This document shows positions 50,220-58,673 of a stretch of 64,000 nt of DNA, piece by piece. The position numbers and the translations under genes were made by a program. The first letter of the stretch is position 1. Every line of letters begins with the position of its first letter. The notes beneath the pieces are model-generated. The model saw only the letters and a list, made by a program, of their open reading frames with translations, made no database searches and had not been told where the DNA came from. The DNA is from DATJPY01 sp035506135 (GTDB lineage: Bacteria; Myxococcota_A; UBA9160; PR03), in NCBI GenBank assembly GCA_035506135.1, contig DATJPY010000007.1:1-64000 (forward strand). Direction: 5' to 3'.

Positions 50220-51458
50220 ATGGCTGGCAACGAGGAGCTCATCGTCGGTCTCGACATCGGGACCACCAAGATCTGCGCCGTGGTGGCGGAGCAGACCGAG
50301 AACGGCGTCGAGGTCGTCGGCATCGGCACGCATCCTTCGCGCGGCCTGCGCAAGGGCGTGGTGGTCGACATCGACGCGACCGTCGACTCGATCAAGCATG
50401 CGGTCGAGGAAGCGGAGCTGATGGGCGACTGCGAGATCTCCTCGGTGTATGCGGGGATCGCGGGCGGCCACATCCGGGGCTTCAACTCGCACGGCATCGT
50501 CGCGGTGAAGGACCGCGAGGTCTCGGAGGGCGACATCCGCCGCGTGATCGACGCCGCCAAGGCGGTCGCGATCCCAATGGATCGCGAGGTGATCCACGTG
50601 ATCCCGCAGGAGTTCGTGATCGACGACCAGGACGGGATCCGCGAGCCGCTCGGGATGAGCGGTGTCCGGCTCGAGGCCAAGATCCACATCGTGACCGCCG
50701 CCGTGACCAGCGCCCAGAACATCGTGAAGTGCGCGAACAAGGCGGGCCTCAACGTGATGGACATCGTGCTCGAGCCGCTCGCCTCGGCGGAGGCGGTGCT
50801 GTCGCGCGACGAGCGGGACCTCGGCGTGTGCCTGATCGACATCGGCGGCGGCACGACCGACCTCGCCGTCTTCGCCGACGGCTCGATCACGCACACCTCG
50901 GTGCTCGCGCTCGGGGGCAACCACATCTCGAACGACATCGCGGTCGGCCTGCGGACGCCCTTCGAGGACGCCGAGCGGACCAAGAAGAAGTTCGGGGTGG
51001 CGTCGGCGCGCCTGCTCGGCAGCGACGACATCCTGACCGTCCCGAGCGTCGGCGGGCGCCGCCCGCGCGAGGTGTCGCGCAAGCTCCTGTGCGAGATCAT
51101 CGAGCCGCGCGTCGAAGAGATCCTGTCGCTGGCGCGGCAGGAGCTGGTGAAGGCCCGCCTCGACGAGCGCATTCCGTCCGGGGTCGTGCTCTCGGGCGGC
51201 TGCGCCGCGCTGGCCGGCATCGCCGAGCTCGCCGAGGAGGTGTTCGAGACACCGGTGCGGGTCGGCCACCCGGCCCACGTCGGCGGCCTCTCGGACGTGG
51301 TACGCGACCCCATGTACGCGACCGGGGTGGGGCTCGTCCTCTACGGCGCCCACCAGGGCCACGGCGCCGCCGGCAGCCGCTTCCGCATCCGCGACGAGTC
51401 GATCTTCCGACGCGTCCGGCAGCGCATGCGGGAGTGGTTCTACGGGGAGTTCGAGTAG
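50220..51458 (+). CDS. ftsA: Cell division protein FtsA
   Basis: A 412-residue actin-like ATPase tethering FtsZ to the membrane. IVGLDIGTTKICAVVAE (phosphate 1), the SHS2-containing 1C domain (GGHIRGFNSHGIVAVKDREV), LIDIGGGTTDLAVFADG (phosphate 2) and SGVVLSGGCAALAGI (adenosine) are all present. The C-terminal amphipathic helix IFRRVRQRMREWFYGEF is the membrane anchor. ATG 50220 follows GGGGGTGAGAG. Typical length. Confidence 0.96.
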   Translation: MAGNEELIVGLDIGTTKICAVVAEQTENGVEVVGIGTHPSRGLRKGVVVDIDATVDSIKHAVEEAELMGDCEISSVYAGIAGGHIRGFNSHGIVAVKDREVSEGDIRRVIDAAKAVAIPMDREVIHVIPQEFVIDDQDGIREPLGMSGVRLEAKIHIVTAAVTSAQNIVKCANKAGLNVMDIVLEPLASAEAVLSRDERDLGVCLIDIGGGTTDLAVFADGSITHTSVLALGGNHISNDIAVGLRTPFEDAERTKKKFGVASARLLGSDDILTVPSVGGRRPREVSRKLLCEIIEPRVEEILSLARQELVKARLDERIPSGVVLSGGCAALAGIAELAEEVFETPVRVGHPAHVGGLSDVVRDPMYATGVGLVLYGAHQGHGAAGSRFRIRDESIFRRVRQRMREWFYGEFE

Positions 51459-51490
51459 GCCCGCCGCTCGCAAATCGGAGGGGCAAGCCA

Positions 51491-51518
51491 CTGTCTTTTT
51501 GGGCATTTCGTGTAGAAT
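51491..51518 (+). promoter_or_regulatory. Candidate ftsZ-proximal promoter
   Basis: TAGAAT at 51513-51518 lies 41 bases before the ftsZ ATG in the 100-base ftsA-ftsZ gap, with a T-rich stretch upstream. CTGTCT at 51491 is a poor -35. The -10 plus following GC matches the promoter before the transglycosylase gene. Confidence 0.4.
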
Positions 51519-51558
51519 GCGCGTCGACATAGCGCCGACGACCAGAGGGGGGTGAGGA

Positions 51559-52980
51559 ATGGCGCCGAGCAACCGCGAGCCGCGGGATCCGGAGACGTCC
51601 GTCTCCGGCCGGAAGAGCGACCGAGAGCTGGGGACGAGCGGAGAGAGGAGGCCGGCCGGCGAGCTGGAGGCCACGAAGCTCGAGGGCGTGGACCTGCTGG
51701 AGATCGGGCCGTCCGACGGATCGGACGAGCTCCTCGACTTCGAGAGCGACACGCGGCTCGCCGCGGTGATCAAGGTGATCGGCGTGGGGGGAGGCGGCGG
51801 CAACGCGCTCAACACGATGATCGCCGCCGACCTGGGCGGGGTGGAGTTCATCGCCGCCAACACCGACGCGCAGGCGCTCCAACACAGCCTGGCGCCGACC
51901 CGCGTGCAGCTCGGAAACGAGGTGACCCGGGGCCTCGGCTGCGGCGCGAACCCGGACAAGGGCCGGGACGCGGCGCTCGAGGCCCGCGACCGCCTGCGCG
52001 AGCTGCTGATCGGCGCCGACATGGTCTTCGTGACCGCCGGCCTGGGCGGCGGCACGGGCACGGGCGCGGCGCCGGTGATCGCCGAGGTCGCTCGCGAGAT
52101 CGGCGCGCTCACCGTGGCGGTCGTCACCAAGCCGTTCCAGTTCGAGGGCCGCGTGCGGCAGCGCCACGCCGAGCGCGGGCTCGACGAGCTGCATCGCGTG
52201 GTCGACACGCTGATCACGATCCCGAACCAGCGGCTGCTCGCCGTGGCGGGCAAGAACGCCAAGATGAAGGACGCCTTCCGGCTCGCGGACGACGTCCTGC
52301 TCGGCGCGGTGCGGGGCATCTCGGACCTGATCACGGGCCACGGTCTGATCAACCTCGACTTCAACGACGTTCGCACCATCATGAACGAGATGGGGATGGC
52401 GCTGATGGGGACCGGCGTCGCCCGCGGTGAGGCGCGAGCGGTCGAGGCCGCGCGCTCCGCGATCTCGAATCCGCTGCTCGAGGATCTCTCGATGCAGGGC
52501 GCGCGCGGCGTGCTGATCAACTTCACCGGCGGCGCCGACATGACGCTGCACGAGGTGGAGGAGGCCGCGAAGCTGATCCAGGACTCCTCGCACGAGGAGG
52601 CCAACATCATCTTCGGCGCGGTGATCGACGACGAGATCGCGAGCGGCGAGATGCGCGTCACCGTGATCGCGACCGGGCTCGACGACGGGCGGATCGGCCG
52701 CGGGCGCGACGACCGCGGCGAGATCGGCAACGTGCGGCCGCTGCGCCGCGAGTCGGAGGGGAGCCGCGCGCCGGCGCAGGTCTCCGCGAGCGCCGAGGTC
52801 GAGCCGCCGGTCGAGACGGTGGCCTACGTCGAGGAGGAGTCGGCGGAGGCTCGCGCCGAGCGCTTCGAGTCGCCCTTCGCGGACGAGTTCGACGTGCCCG
52901 CATTCCTGCGCAAGAAGCAGGGACGCACCGAGGAGGGAGACCGGGAGCTGCCCGCCTTCCTGCGCCGCTCCGCCGATTGA
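51559..52980 (+). CDS. ftsZ: Cell division GTPase FtsZ
   Basis: A 473-residue tubulin homologue forming the Z ring. The GTPase core begins near residue 68 (AVIKVIGVGGGGGNALNTM), with GGGTGTGAAPV as the tubulin signature, KPFQFEGRVR, and the T7 loop NLDFNDVRTIM. The N-terminus is unusual: about 66 charged residues precede the core. The C-terminal linker leads to two copies of the tail peptide that binds FtsA/ZipA-type partners: DVPAFLRKK at 445-453 and ELPAFLRRSAD at 463-473. ATG 51559 follows an excellent ribosome site (GAGGGGGGTGAGG). Confidence 0.96.
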   Translation: MAPSNREPRDPETSVSGRKSDRELGTSGERRPAGELEATKLEGVDLLEIGPSDGSDELLDFESDTRLAAVIKVIGVGGGGGNALNTMIAADLGGVEFIAANTDAQALQHSLAPTRVQLGNEVTRGLGCGANPDKGRDAALEARDRLRELLIGADMVFVTAGLGGGTGTGAAPVIAEVAREIGALTVAVVTKPFQFEGRVRQRHAERGLDELHRVVDTLITIPNQRLLAVAGKNAKMKDAFRLADDVLLGAVRGISDLITGHGLINLDFNDVRTIMNEMGMALMGTGVARGEARAVEAARSAISNPLLEDLSMQGARGVLINFTGGADMTLHEVEEAAKLIQDSSHEEANIIFGAVIDDEIASGEMRVTVIATGLDDGRIGRGRDDRGEIGNVRPLRRESEGSRAPAQVSASAEVEPPVETVAYVEEESAEARAERFESPFADEFDVPAFLRKKQGRTEEGDRELPAFLRRSAD

Positions 52981-53003
52981 GTGGGGCGCGCGGGGGCTCG
53001 CCG

Positions 53004-53813
53004 GTGCCCGAGCTCGTGCGCGTCGAGCGACGCGGGGCCGTGGCCCTGCTCGTGTTCGACGATCCCGAGCGCCGCAACGCCATGACGGAGGCAATGGGTC
53101 ACGCCCTCGCCTCCGCCGTGGCGGGCCTCGCGGCCGACGCGAGCGTGCGGGCGGCCGTGCTCACCGGCGCCGGATCCGCGTTCTCGGCGGGGGGCGACCT
53201 CGACATGATCGAGGAGCGCTCGCGGGCGGGCCGCGAGGAGCCCGGACCGGCCGGCCGCGCGCACAGCCGCGCCTTCATGCGCGACTTCTACCGCCTCTTC
53301 CTCTCGGTGCGCGAGCTCCCGTGCCCGTCGATCGCGGCGATCCAGGGCCCCGCCATCGGCGCCGGGCTGGCGGTGGCGCTGGCCTGCGACCTGCGCGTGG
53401 CCGCGCGCGACACAAGGCTCGGCGCGAACTTCGTGCGGCTCGGCATCCATCCCGGCATGGGCAGCTCCTGGACGCTGCCGCGGCTCGTCGGGCCCGCGCA
53501 TGCGTGCGATCTGCTGCTGACCGGTCGACTCGTCGACGGCGCCGAGGCCGAGCGGATCGGCATGGTGAACCGCGTCGCCGAGCGCGACGACGTCGTCCCG
53601 CAGGCGCTGGCGTGGGCCGACGAGATCGCCCGCTGCGCACCCGTTGCCGTGCGCGGCGCGAAGCGCGCACTCGGCCTCGCACTCGACGCCTCGCTCGACG
53701 AGCAGCTCGACTTCGAGGCCGAGCAGCAGGCGCTCTGCTACGAGACCGCCGACTTGGCGGAGGGATTGCTCGCTGCCCGCGAGCGACGTGCACCCCGCTT
53801 TTCGGGTCGATGA
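53004..53813 (+). CDS. Enoyl-CoA hydratase/isomerase family protein
   Basis: A 269-residue crotonase-fold enzyme acting on acyl-CoA. The CoA oxyanion segment is LTGAGSAFSAGGDLDMI, and the second loop is AIQGPAIGAGLAVALACDLRVAA. One catalytic position is conserved as N in ANFVRLGIHPGMG instead of the usual Glu, so activity may be isomerase or thioesterase-like. GTG 53004 is preferred (GGGGG upstream); TTG 52977, overlapping the ftsZ stop, is an alternative. It follows ftsZ closely and may be read from the same transcript. Confidence 0.88.
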   Translation: MPELVRVERRGAVALLVFDDPERRNAMTEAMGHALASAVAGLAADASVRAAVLTGAGSAFSAGGDLDMIEERSRAGREEPGPAGRAHSRAFMRDFYRLFLSVRELPCPSIAAIQGPAIGAGLAVALACDLRVAARDTRLGANFVRLGIHPGMGSSWTLPRLVGPAHACDLLLTGRLVDGAEAERIGMVNRVAERDDVVPQALAWADEIARCAPVAVRGAKRALGLALDASLDEQLDFEAEQQALCYETADLAEGLLAARERRAPRFSGR

Positions 53814-53903
53814 GGTGCGCATCGCGCGCGAGAGATGGACGAACGATTGCGGACGGCTAGTCTGGCCGCGCCGCGTGCTCAAGAGAGGGGAGACGGCGGC
53901 CGA

Positions 53904-54020
53904 ATGAACGTCTGGGATTCGTCGGGGGGACTCGTGACGCGCGCCATCCGCAGCCATCAGCTCTGGCTCACGCTGGGCTACTTCTTCATCCTGCTCCTGC
54001 TCGCACGCGCCTACGCCTAG
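53904..54020 (+). CDS. Small single-pass membrane protein
   Basis: A 38-residue open frame starting at ATG 53904 after AGAGAGGGGAG. One hydrophobic helix (LWLTLGYFFILLLLARAYA) ends the protein, preceded by a short polar segment. No family recognised. The frame is open 23 codons upstream. A dispersed repeat begins right after its stop. Codon positions look normal, but so short a gene could be spurious. Confidence 0.5.
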   Translation: MNVWDSSGGLVTRAIRSHQLWLTLGYFFILLLLARAYA

Positions 54021-54023
54021 CTG

Positions 54024-54098
54024 GTGACCTTCGCTCGGCTCCGCAGACTTCGCCTCGCTGCGCGCACTCGCTCCGCGAGTGCTGGCCGATACTCCAGT
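54024..54098 (+). repeat. Dispersed arm-plus-hairpin repeat, copy 2
   Basis: Starts three bases after a stop codon. Arm ttcgctcggctccgcagact, then stem gcactcgc (54064-54071) and gcgagtgc (54075-54082) with a TCC loop, then tggccgatactccag as in the other copies. Confidence 0.65.
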
Positions 54099-54132
54099 CG
54101 CTGCTCCGCCGTTCGCGCCTGCGGCGCCGGAC

Positions 54133-54576
54133 TCAGCCGGGCAGCGCCTCGACGGGTGCCTGGATCTCGGTCGCGTTGAAGAAGTAGGCGATCTCGATCC
54201 GCGCCGTCGCCGGCGCGTCGGAGCCGTGCACCGCGTTGCGCTCGATGTCGGCGCCGAAGCGGGCGCGGATCGTCCCCGGCGCCGCCTTCGCCGAGTTGGT
54301 GTCGCCCATCAGCTCTCGATTGCGCGCGATCGCGTTCTCGCCCTCGAGCACGCTCACGACCACGGGCCCCGAGGTCATGAACTTGACGAGCGAGGAGTAG
54401 AACGGTCGCTCCTTGTGCACGGCGTAGAAGCCGCGCGCCTGCGGCTCGGTGAGATGCAGCATCTTCAGCGCCACCGGGCGCAGCCCCGCGTCCTCGAAGG
54501 TCGCGAGGATCGCGCCGACGGCTCCGCGCGCCACGGCGTCGGGCTTGATGATCGAGAGAGTGCGCTCACGCGCCAT
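54133..54576 (-). CDS. ndk: Nucleoside diphosphate kinase
   Basis: A 147-residue enzyme balancing NTP pools through a phosphohistidine. TLSIIKPDAVARG opens the protein, and the active-site histidine is in RNAVHGSDAP; GPVVVSVLEGENAI is conserved. ATG at 54574-54576. It is on the minus strand, just downstream of the quinone oxidoreductase gene with a 32-base gap. Confidence 0.97.
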   Translation of the reverse strand: MARERTLSIIKPDAVARGAVGAILATFEDAGLRPVALKMLHLTEPQARGFYAVHKERPFYSSLVKFMTSGPVVVSVLEGENAIARNRELMGDTNSAKAAPGTIRARFGADIERNAVHGSDAPATARIEIAYFFNATEIQAPVEALPG

Positions 54577-54608
54577 CGCGATGGGCTCCTGATCGAGGGT
54601 TGCGGAAG

Positions 54609-55589
54609 CTAGCAGACCCGAAGGACGATCTTCCCGAAGTGCTCGCTCGCCTTGACGGCGCGATGGGCGTCGGCAACCGCCTCGAGCGGCAGCACGCGAT
54701 CCAGGATCGGGTGGATGCGGCGCGCGGCGAGGTCGGCGCCGAAGCGCCGCCAGAAGGCGTCGGTGATCGCCGCCTTCTCGGCGACCGGCCGCGCGCGCAG
54801 CGTCGACCCGATCGCCGAGAGCCGCTTGCCGAGCAGCACGGCCAGGTTGATCTCGACCTTGGCCCCCCCCATCAGCCCGATCAGCACCAGGCGACCGCCC
54901 ACGGCGAGGGACTCGAGATTCGCCGCCAGGTAGGGAGCGCCGATCGAGTCGAGCACGACGTCGACGCCGCGCCCGCCGGTCGCCTCGCGCGCCCGCTCGG
55001 CGAAGGACTCGGTCCGGTAGTTCACTGCGACGTCGGCCCCGAGCTCGCGACAGCGGGCGCACTTCTCGTCCGAGCCGGCCGTGACGATCACGCGGCCGCC
55101 CGCCGCCTTCACGAGCTGGATCGCCGCGGTCCCCACGCCGCTCCCGCCGCCGTGGACGAGGGCGCTGCCCCCCTTCGGCAGGCCGCCCAGCTCGAAGAGG
55201 TTCAGGAATGCCGTGAGGAAGACCTCGGGGACGGCGGCTGCCTCCTCGAGCGAGAGCGAGGCGGGCACGCGCATCGCGGAGCCGGCGTCGACCACCGCCT
55301 GCTCCGCGTAGCCGCCGCCGGCGAGCAGCGCCATCGCTCGCTCGCCGACCCGCCAGCCCGTCACGCCCGGCGCGACCTCGATCACCTCGCCGGCGCACTC
55401 GAGGCCGAGGATGCTCGAGGCGCCCGGCGGCGGTGGGTAGAGGCCCTGTCGCTGGAGGAGGTCGGCGCGGTTCACCGCGGTGGCGGCGACCCGGATGCGC
55501 AGCGCGCCGGCACCGAGCGGCGGCTCGGGCGCCTCGCCGATGCGCATCGCGCTCTCGTCCCCCGGCCGATCGATCAAGACGGCCTTCAC
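54609..55589 (-). CDS. NAD(P)H-quinone oxidoreductase, PIG3/TP53I3-like (zinc-free MDR)
   Basis: A 326-residue medium-chain dehydrogenase/reductase without zinc ligands. ATAVNRADLLQRQGLYPPPPGAS, LGLECAGEVIEV and the Rossmann segment LVHGGGSGVGTAAIQL followed by LGADVAVNYRTESF match the PIG3 group, which reduces quinones or enoyl substrates with NADPH. GTG at 55587-55589 (VKAVLIDRPG) is the best start. Confidence 0.9.
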   Translation of the reverse strand: MKAVLIDRPGDESAMRIGEAPEPPLGAGALRIRVAATAVNRADLLQRQGLYPPPPGASSILGLECAGEVIEVAPGVTGWRVGERAMALLAGGGYAEQAVVDAGSAMRVPASLSLEEAAAVPEVFLTAFLNLFELGGLPKGGSALVHGGGSGVGTAAIQLVKAAGGRVIVTAGSDEKCARCRELGADVAVNYRTESFAERAREATGGRGVDVVLDSIGAPYLAANLESLAVGGRLVLIGLMGGAKVEINLAVLLGKRLSAIGSTLRARPVAEKAAITDAFWRRFGADLAARRIHPILDRVLPLEAVADAHRAVKASEHFGKIVLRVC

Positions 55590-55647
55590 GGCGGCCGAAC
55601 CTAACCGAGGGCCATGGGCGGCGCCCGGCGCCGCGCGGACGGAACGG

Positions 55648-56034
55648 GTGGCAAAGCCTGCCGGCAACGAGGTCGTCCTGCTCGCCGACGACGAGCCTGC
55701 GCTGCGGCGCCTCCTGCGGGTCGCGCTCGAGCTGCGCGGCTACTCGGTCGTCGAGGCGTGCGACGGCGCCGAGGCGGTGGCGCGGCTCGCCGAGCGCGGA
55801 GGCGCGATCGACCTCGCCCTCCTCGACCTCTCGATGCCTCGCCTCGGGGGCGTCGAGGCGCTCCGCGCAATGCGCGACCTCGAGCCCGAGCTCCCGGCGA
55901 TCTTCATGACCGGCCATCCGGAGGGAGCGGTCCTCGCGGGGGCACCTCCCGACGTCCTCCTCCTCGCGAAGCCCTTCCGCCCCGACGAGCTGGTCGGGCA
56001 CGTGCGCGCCGCGCTCGACCGCAAGCCCCGCTGA
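55648..56034 (+). CDS. Single-domain response regulator (CheY-like)
   Basis: A 128-residue receiver domain: acidic pair in LLADDEPALRRLLR, phosphoacceptor aspartate in LALLDLSMPRLGG, threonine in IFMTGHPEG, lysine in LLAKPFRPDEL. No output domain. No histidine kinase is adjacent. GTG 55648 is chosen; the frame is open far upstream but antisense to the oxidoreductase start. Confidence 0.85.
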   Translation: MAKPAGNEVVLLADDEPALRRLLRVALELRGYSVVEACDGAEAVARLAERGGAIDLALLDLSMPRLGGVEALRAMRDLEPELPAIFMTGHPEGAVLAGAPPDVLLLAKPFRPDELVGHVRAALDRKPR

Positions 56035-56172
56035 TCCAGCGGGAACCCCTCCCGCTCCCGGAGCGACCCATCGCCCAGCCGCAACAGCGCTGGCGACGCA
56101 GCGGCGCGGAGGCGGATCCAGAGGTCGTCCAGACTGCGTCGCGTCTGGCAGGCCTCGTCCAGCGGCGGTGAC

Positions 56173-56204
56173 GGAGCGCCCCGAGCTCTCTCCCGGGGCG
56201 CTCC
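56173..56204. terminator. 11-bp perfect hairpin upstream of the PEP-CTERM gene
   Basis: Arms 56173-56183 and 56194-56204 (ggagcgccccg) are exact inverse complements around 10 bases. No T-run follows. It lies in the 266-base gap after the response regulator, where no gene was seen. Confidence 0.4.
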
Positions 56205-56300
56205 CGCGCCGCTGGCTGGTGTGGCCCGCGGCGTCGCCGCTGGCCCCTCCCCTGCTACCCCGCCCCGATTCGCGCCACCTATCCATGGAGAGGTGTCTCA

Positions 56301-57053
56301 TTGCGCTCACCCCAGGGGAAGACGGTGCGGCGGCTCGCCATCGTCGGGCTCGCGCTCGCCGGTGCGCTCGTCGCCGGAGACGGTCGCGCCATCTCGCTTG
56401 CGACCATCGACCCGCTCTACTTCAACGGCCCGAGCCGATTCGGGTTCACGGCGAGCGAGCTCGCCAGCGCCGGCCTGTCGGTGGCGGGCGTCGCGAGCCC
56501 GCTCGACACCTGGCTCAGCGCGGGGAGCCAGTCGCTCACGCCCCTCCCGACGGTCGGCGTCGACCAGCACCTCGCCACCGTCTACTCCAATCCGCAGGCC
56601 GCCGGTCACACGCCGAGCCTCACCGACCCGGTGATCGCCGACTCCACCTGGACCGTGCGCAACAACGGCACCACGCCGCTGCCCGCCAGCTATCTGGTGT
56701 TCGTCCAGGCGGACCCGGCCAACCAGTACCCCGGCATGCCGATCGGGCTCGATGGCGACCTGCTCTCGATCCTGGATTACTCGTACGGGGGGACCGACTA
56801 TCTGTTCGGGGCGATCTCGCTGCCGGCCCTGGGGGTAGGTCAATCCTTCGACGTCACGGTTCGCTACGTCGTCGCCGGCAGGCTCGACTACGACGCAGGG
56901 CAGGGAGCCTACCTGCTGCCGCGCTTCGGACTGAGCGACCTCGTGCTTCCGGTGCCGGAGCCGGGCACTGCAACCGCGCTGGCGCTCGGCCTCGTGGCGA
57001 TCGGAGGCTGCAGACGGGCCTTGGCGGGCGGCGACTGCGGGCGCTCTTCCTGA
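56301..57053 (+). CDS. PEP-CTERM sorting domain protein
   Basis: A 250-residue exported protein. The signal peptide (RRLAIVGLALAGALVAGDGRA) begins at TTG 56301, which has GAGAGG eight bases upstream; GTG 56325 is possible. The C-terminus is VPEPGT, a hydrophobic helix (ATALALGLVAIGG) and CRRALAGG. The body is Ser/Thr/Asn/Pro-rich and beta-structured, with no family recognised. It is distinct from the PEP-CTERM protein at 9.7 kb. Its 3' end overlaps the start region of the next gene. Confidence 0.82.
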   Translation: MRSPQGKTVRRLAIVGLALAGALVAGDGRAISLATIDPLYFNGPSRFGFTASELASAGLSVAGVASPLDTWLSAGSQSLTPLPTVGVDQHLATVYSNPQAAGHTPSLTDPVIADSTWTVRNNGTTPLPASYLVFVQADPANQYPGMPIGLDGDLLSILDYSYGGTDYLFGAISLPALGVGQSFDVTVRYVVAGRLDYDAGQGAYLLPRFGLSDLVLPVPEPGTATALALGLVAIGGCRRALAGGDCGRSS

Positions 57054-58660
57054 GCCTGGCCGTGGCGCTCGCGCCGCTCGCGTCGACGGCCCAGCCGACT
57101 GCCGACCCGCGCCGCGAGCAGGCGGAGCGCCTCGAGCGCGAGGGGCGCTGTGCCCCGGCGCTCGAGCTCTTCGATGCCCTTCGCGCCGAGGGAGCCGGCG
57201 ACGCCACCCTGCTCCTCGACGCCGCCCGCTGCGAGGTGCAGCTTCGCCAGTACGAGCGGGCGGCGGCCACGCTGCGCCAGGCGGAGCAGCTCGACCCCGA
57301 GAGCGGCGACATCCACCTCCGGCTCGCCATCGCTCTCTACCACGAGGGAGACTTCGCAGCGGCAGGCCAGGAGCTCGACGCCGCGGAGCAGCGCCTCGGC
57401 AACGACTCCGCCGAGCTCCAGCTCTACCGCGGGCTCCTGCTGCTCGAGCGCGGCGACGCCGCCGATGCCGCGGCCGCGCTCGAGAGAGCGCGCTCGCTGG
57501 ATGCACCGCTCGTCGAGCCCGTGGCGTCGTACTACGCGGCGGTGGCATGGGTGTCGGCGCGCGAGCCCGATCGGGCCCAGGCGGACATCGACCGGGTGCT
57601 CGCCGAGTGGCCCGGAACACCCTGGTCGGACGCAGCGGAGCGGCTGCGCGCCCGGCTCGCCTCCGAGCGGCTCCGCCGCTGGGCCAGGCTCCAGATCGGC
57701 TTCGAGTACGACAGCAACGCGGTGCTGCAGGCGAGTGGCGCTCCGCTGCCCTCCGACATCTCGAGCAAGCGCGACGAGCGCGGCGTCTGGTCGATGGAGG
57801 CGGGCGCGGAGCTCTTCCGCAGCGGTGCCTGGTCGGGCGGCGCGCTCGCGGCGTATAGCGGCTCCGCCTACGTCCACGTGACGCAGTACGACTCCAACTA
57901 CCCGACCGTCGCCGCCTGGCTCGATCGCCGGCTCGACGACGCCACCACGGCGCGGCTGATGCTCGATTCCGGCTACGCCTGGGTCGACGGCGAGCCGTTC
58001 CTGTGGACCTATCGCGGCAGCCTCTCGCTGATGCATGCCTGGGACCGCTACGGGTTCACCGAGCTCGCCGCGCGCTTCCACCGCGACGACTACTTCGTCC
58101 AGAGCGACGACGTACAGCCAGGCCGGAACGGGGTGGGAAACCCCTGCGGCTACCCCGCGCCGATCTCATTCTGCGGACCGCCGGGGCTCGACGAGCGCAG
58201 CGCGCGCAACCGCGACGGCAACGGCGCCGTGCTCGACCTGCATCACAGCCTGAAGCTGCCGTTCGACTCGCTGCTGCGCGTCGGCTACGAGTACGAGCAC
58301 TTCGCGTCGCGCGGAACGGAGTACTCCTACGACGCGCACTCCGTCCTCGGCGACGTCCTGGTCCCGCTCCCGTATCGCTTCACGATCGACCTGGCGGGCG
58401 TCTTCACGTATCGCCCCTACAGTCATCCGTCGACCTTCCCCGATCCGCCGGAGCCCTTCTTCAACACCGAGTACGGCCTCCACGATCGCGACAAGCTCGA
58501 GCGCTTCTACGGCGCGGGCGTGCGCCTCGAGCGGCCGATCGCGAAGGGCATCACCGCCGCGATCGCCTGGCGCTACGAGCGGAACCACTCGAACGCACAG
58601 GTCTTCGAGTACGACCGTCAGATCGTGGGCGTGTATCTGACCGCAGCTCTCGGTGACTGA
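57035..58660 (+). CDS. TPR and outer-membrane beta-barrel protein
   Basis: About 541 residues. A signal peptide (LFLSLAVALAPLASTAQ) is followed by TPR repeats (QAERLEREGRCAPALELFDAL, RQYERAAATLRQAEQLDPES and on) to about residue 190. A C-terminal region rich in aromatic-ended beta strands begins RLQIGFEYDSNAVLQ and ends VGVYLTAALGD, as in DUF560/SlpM-like barrels. The only ATG/GTG/TTG in frame near the start (GTG 57062) would cut into the signal peptide; CTG 57035 fits better but is non-standard, so the start is unresolved. Confidence 0.75.
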   Translation: MRALFLSLAVALAPLASTAQPTADPRREQAERLEREGRCAPALELFDALRAEGAGDATLLLDAARCEVQLRQYERAAATLRQAEQLDPESGDIHLRLAIALYHEGDFAAAGQELDAAEQRLGNDSAELQLYRGLLLLERGDAADAAAALERARSLDAPLVEPVASYYAAVAWVSAREPDRAQADIDRVLAEWPGTPWSDAAERLRARLASERLRRWARLQIGFEYDSNAVLQASGAPLPSDISSKRDERGVWSMEAGAELFRSGAWSGGALAAYSGSAYVHVTQYDSNYPTVAAWLDRRLDDATTARLMLDSGYAWVDGEPFLWTYRGSLSLMHAWDRYGFTELAARFHRDDYFVQSDDVQPGRNGVGNPCGYPAPISFCGPPGLDERSARNRDGNGAVLDLHHSLKLPFDSLLRVGYEYEHFASRGTEYSYDAHSVLGDVLVPLPYRFTIDLAGVFTYRPYSHPSTFPDPPEPFFNTEYGLHDRDKLERFYGAGVRLERPIAKGITAAIAWRYERNHSNAQVFEYDRQIVGVYLTAALGD

Positions 58661-58673
58661 GAGCGGAGGTGGA

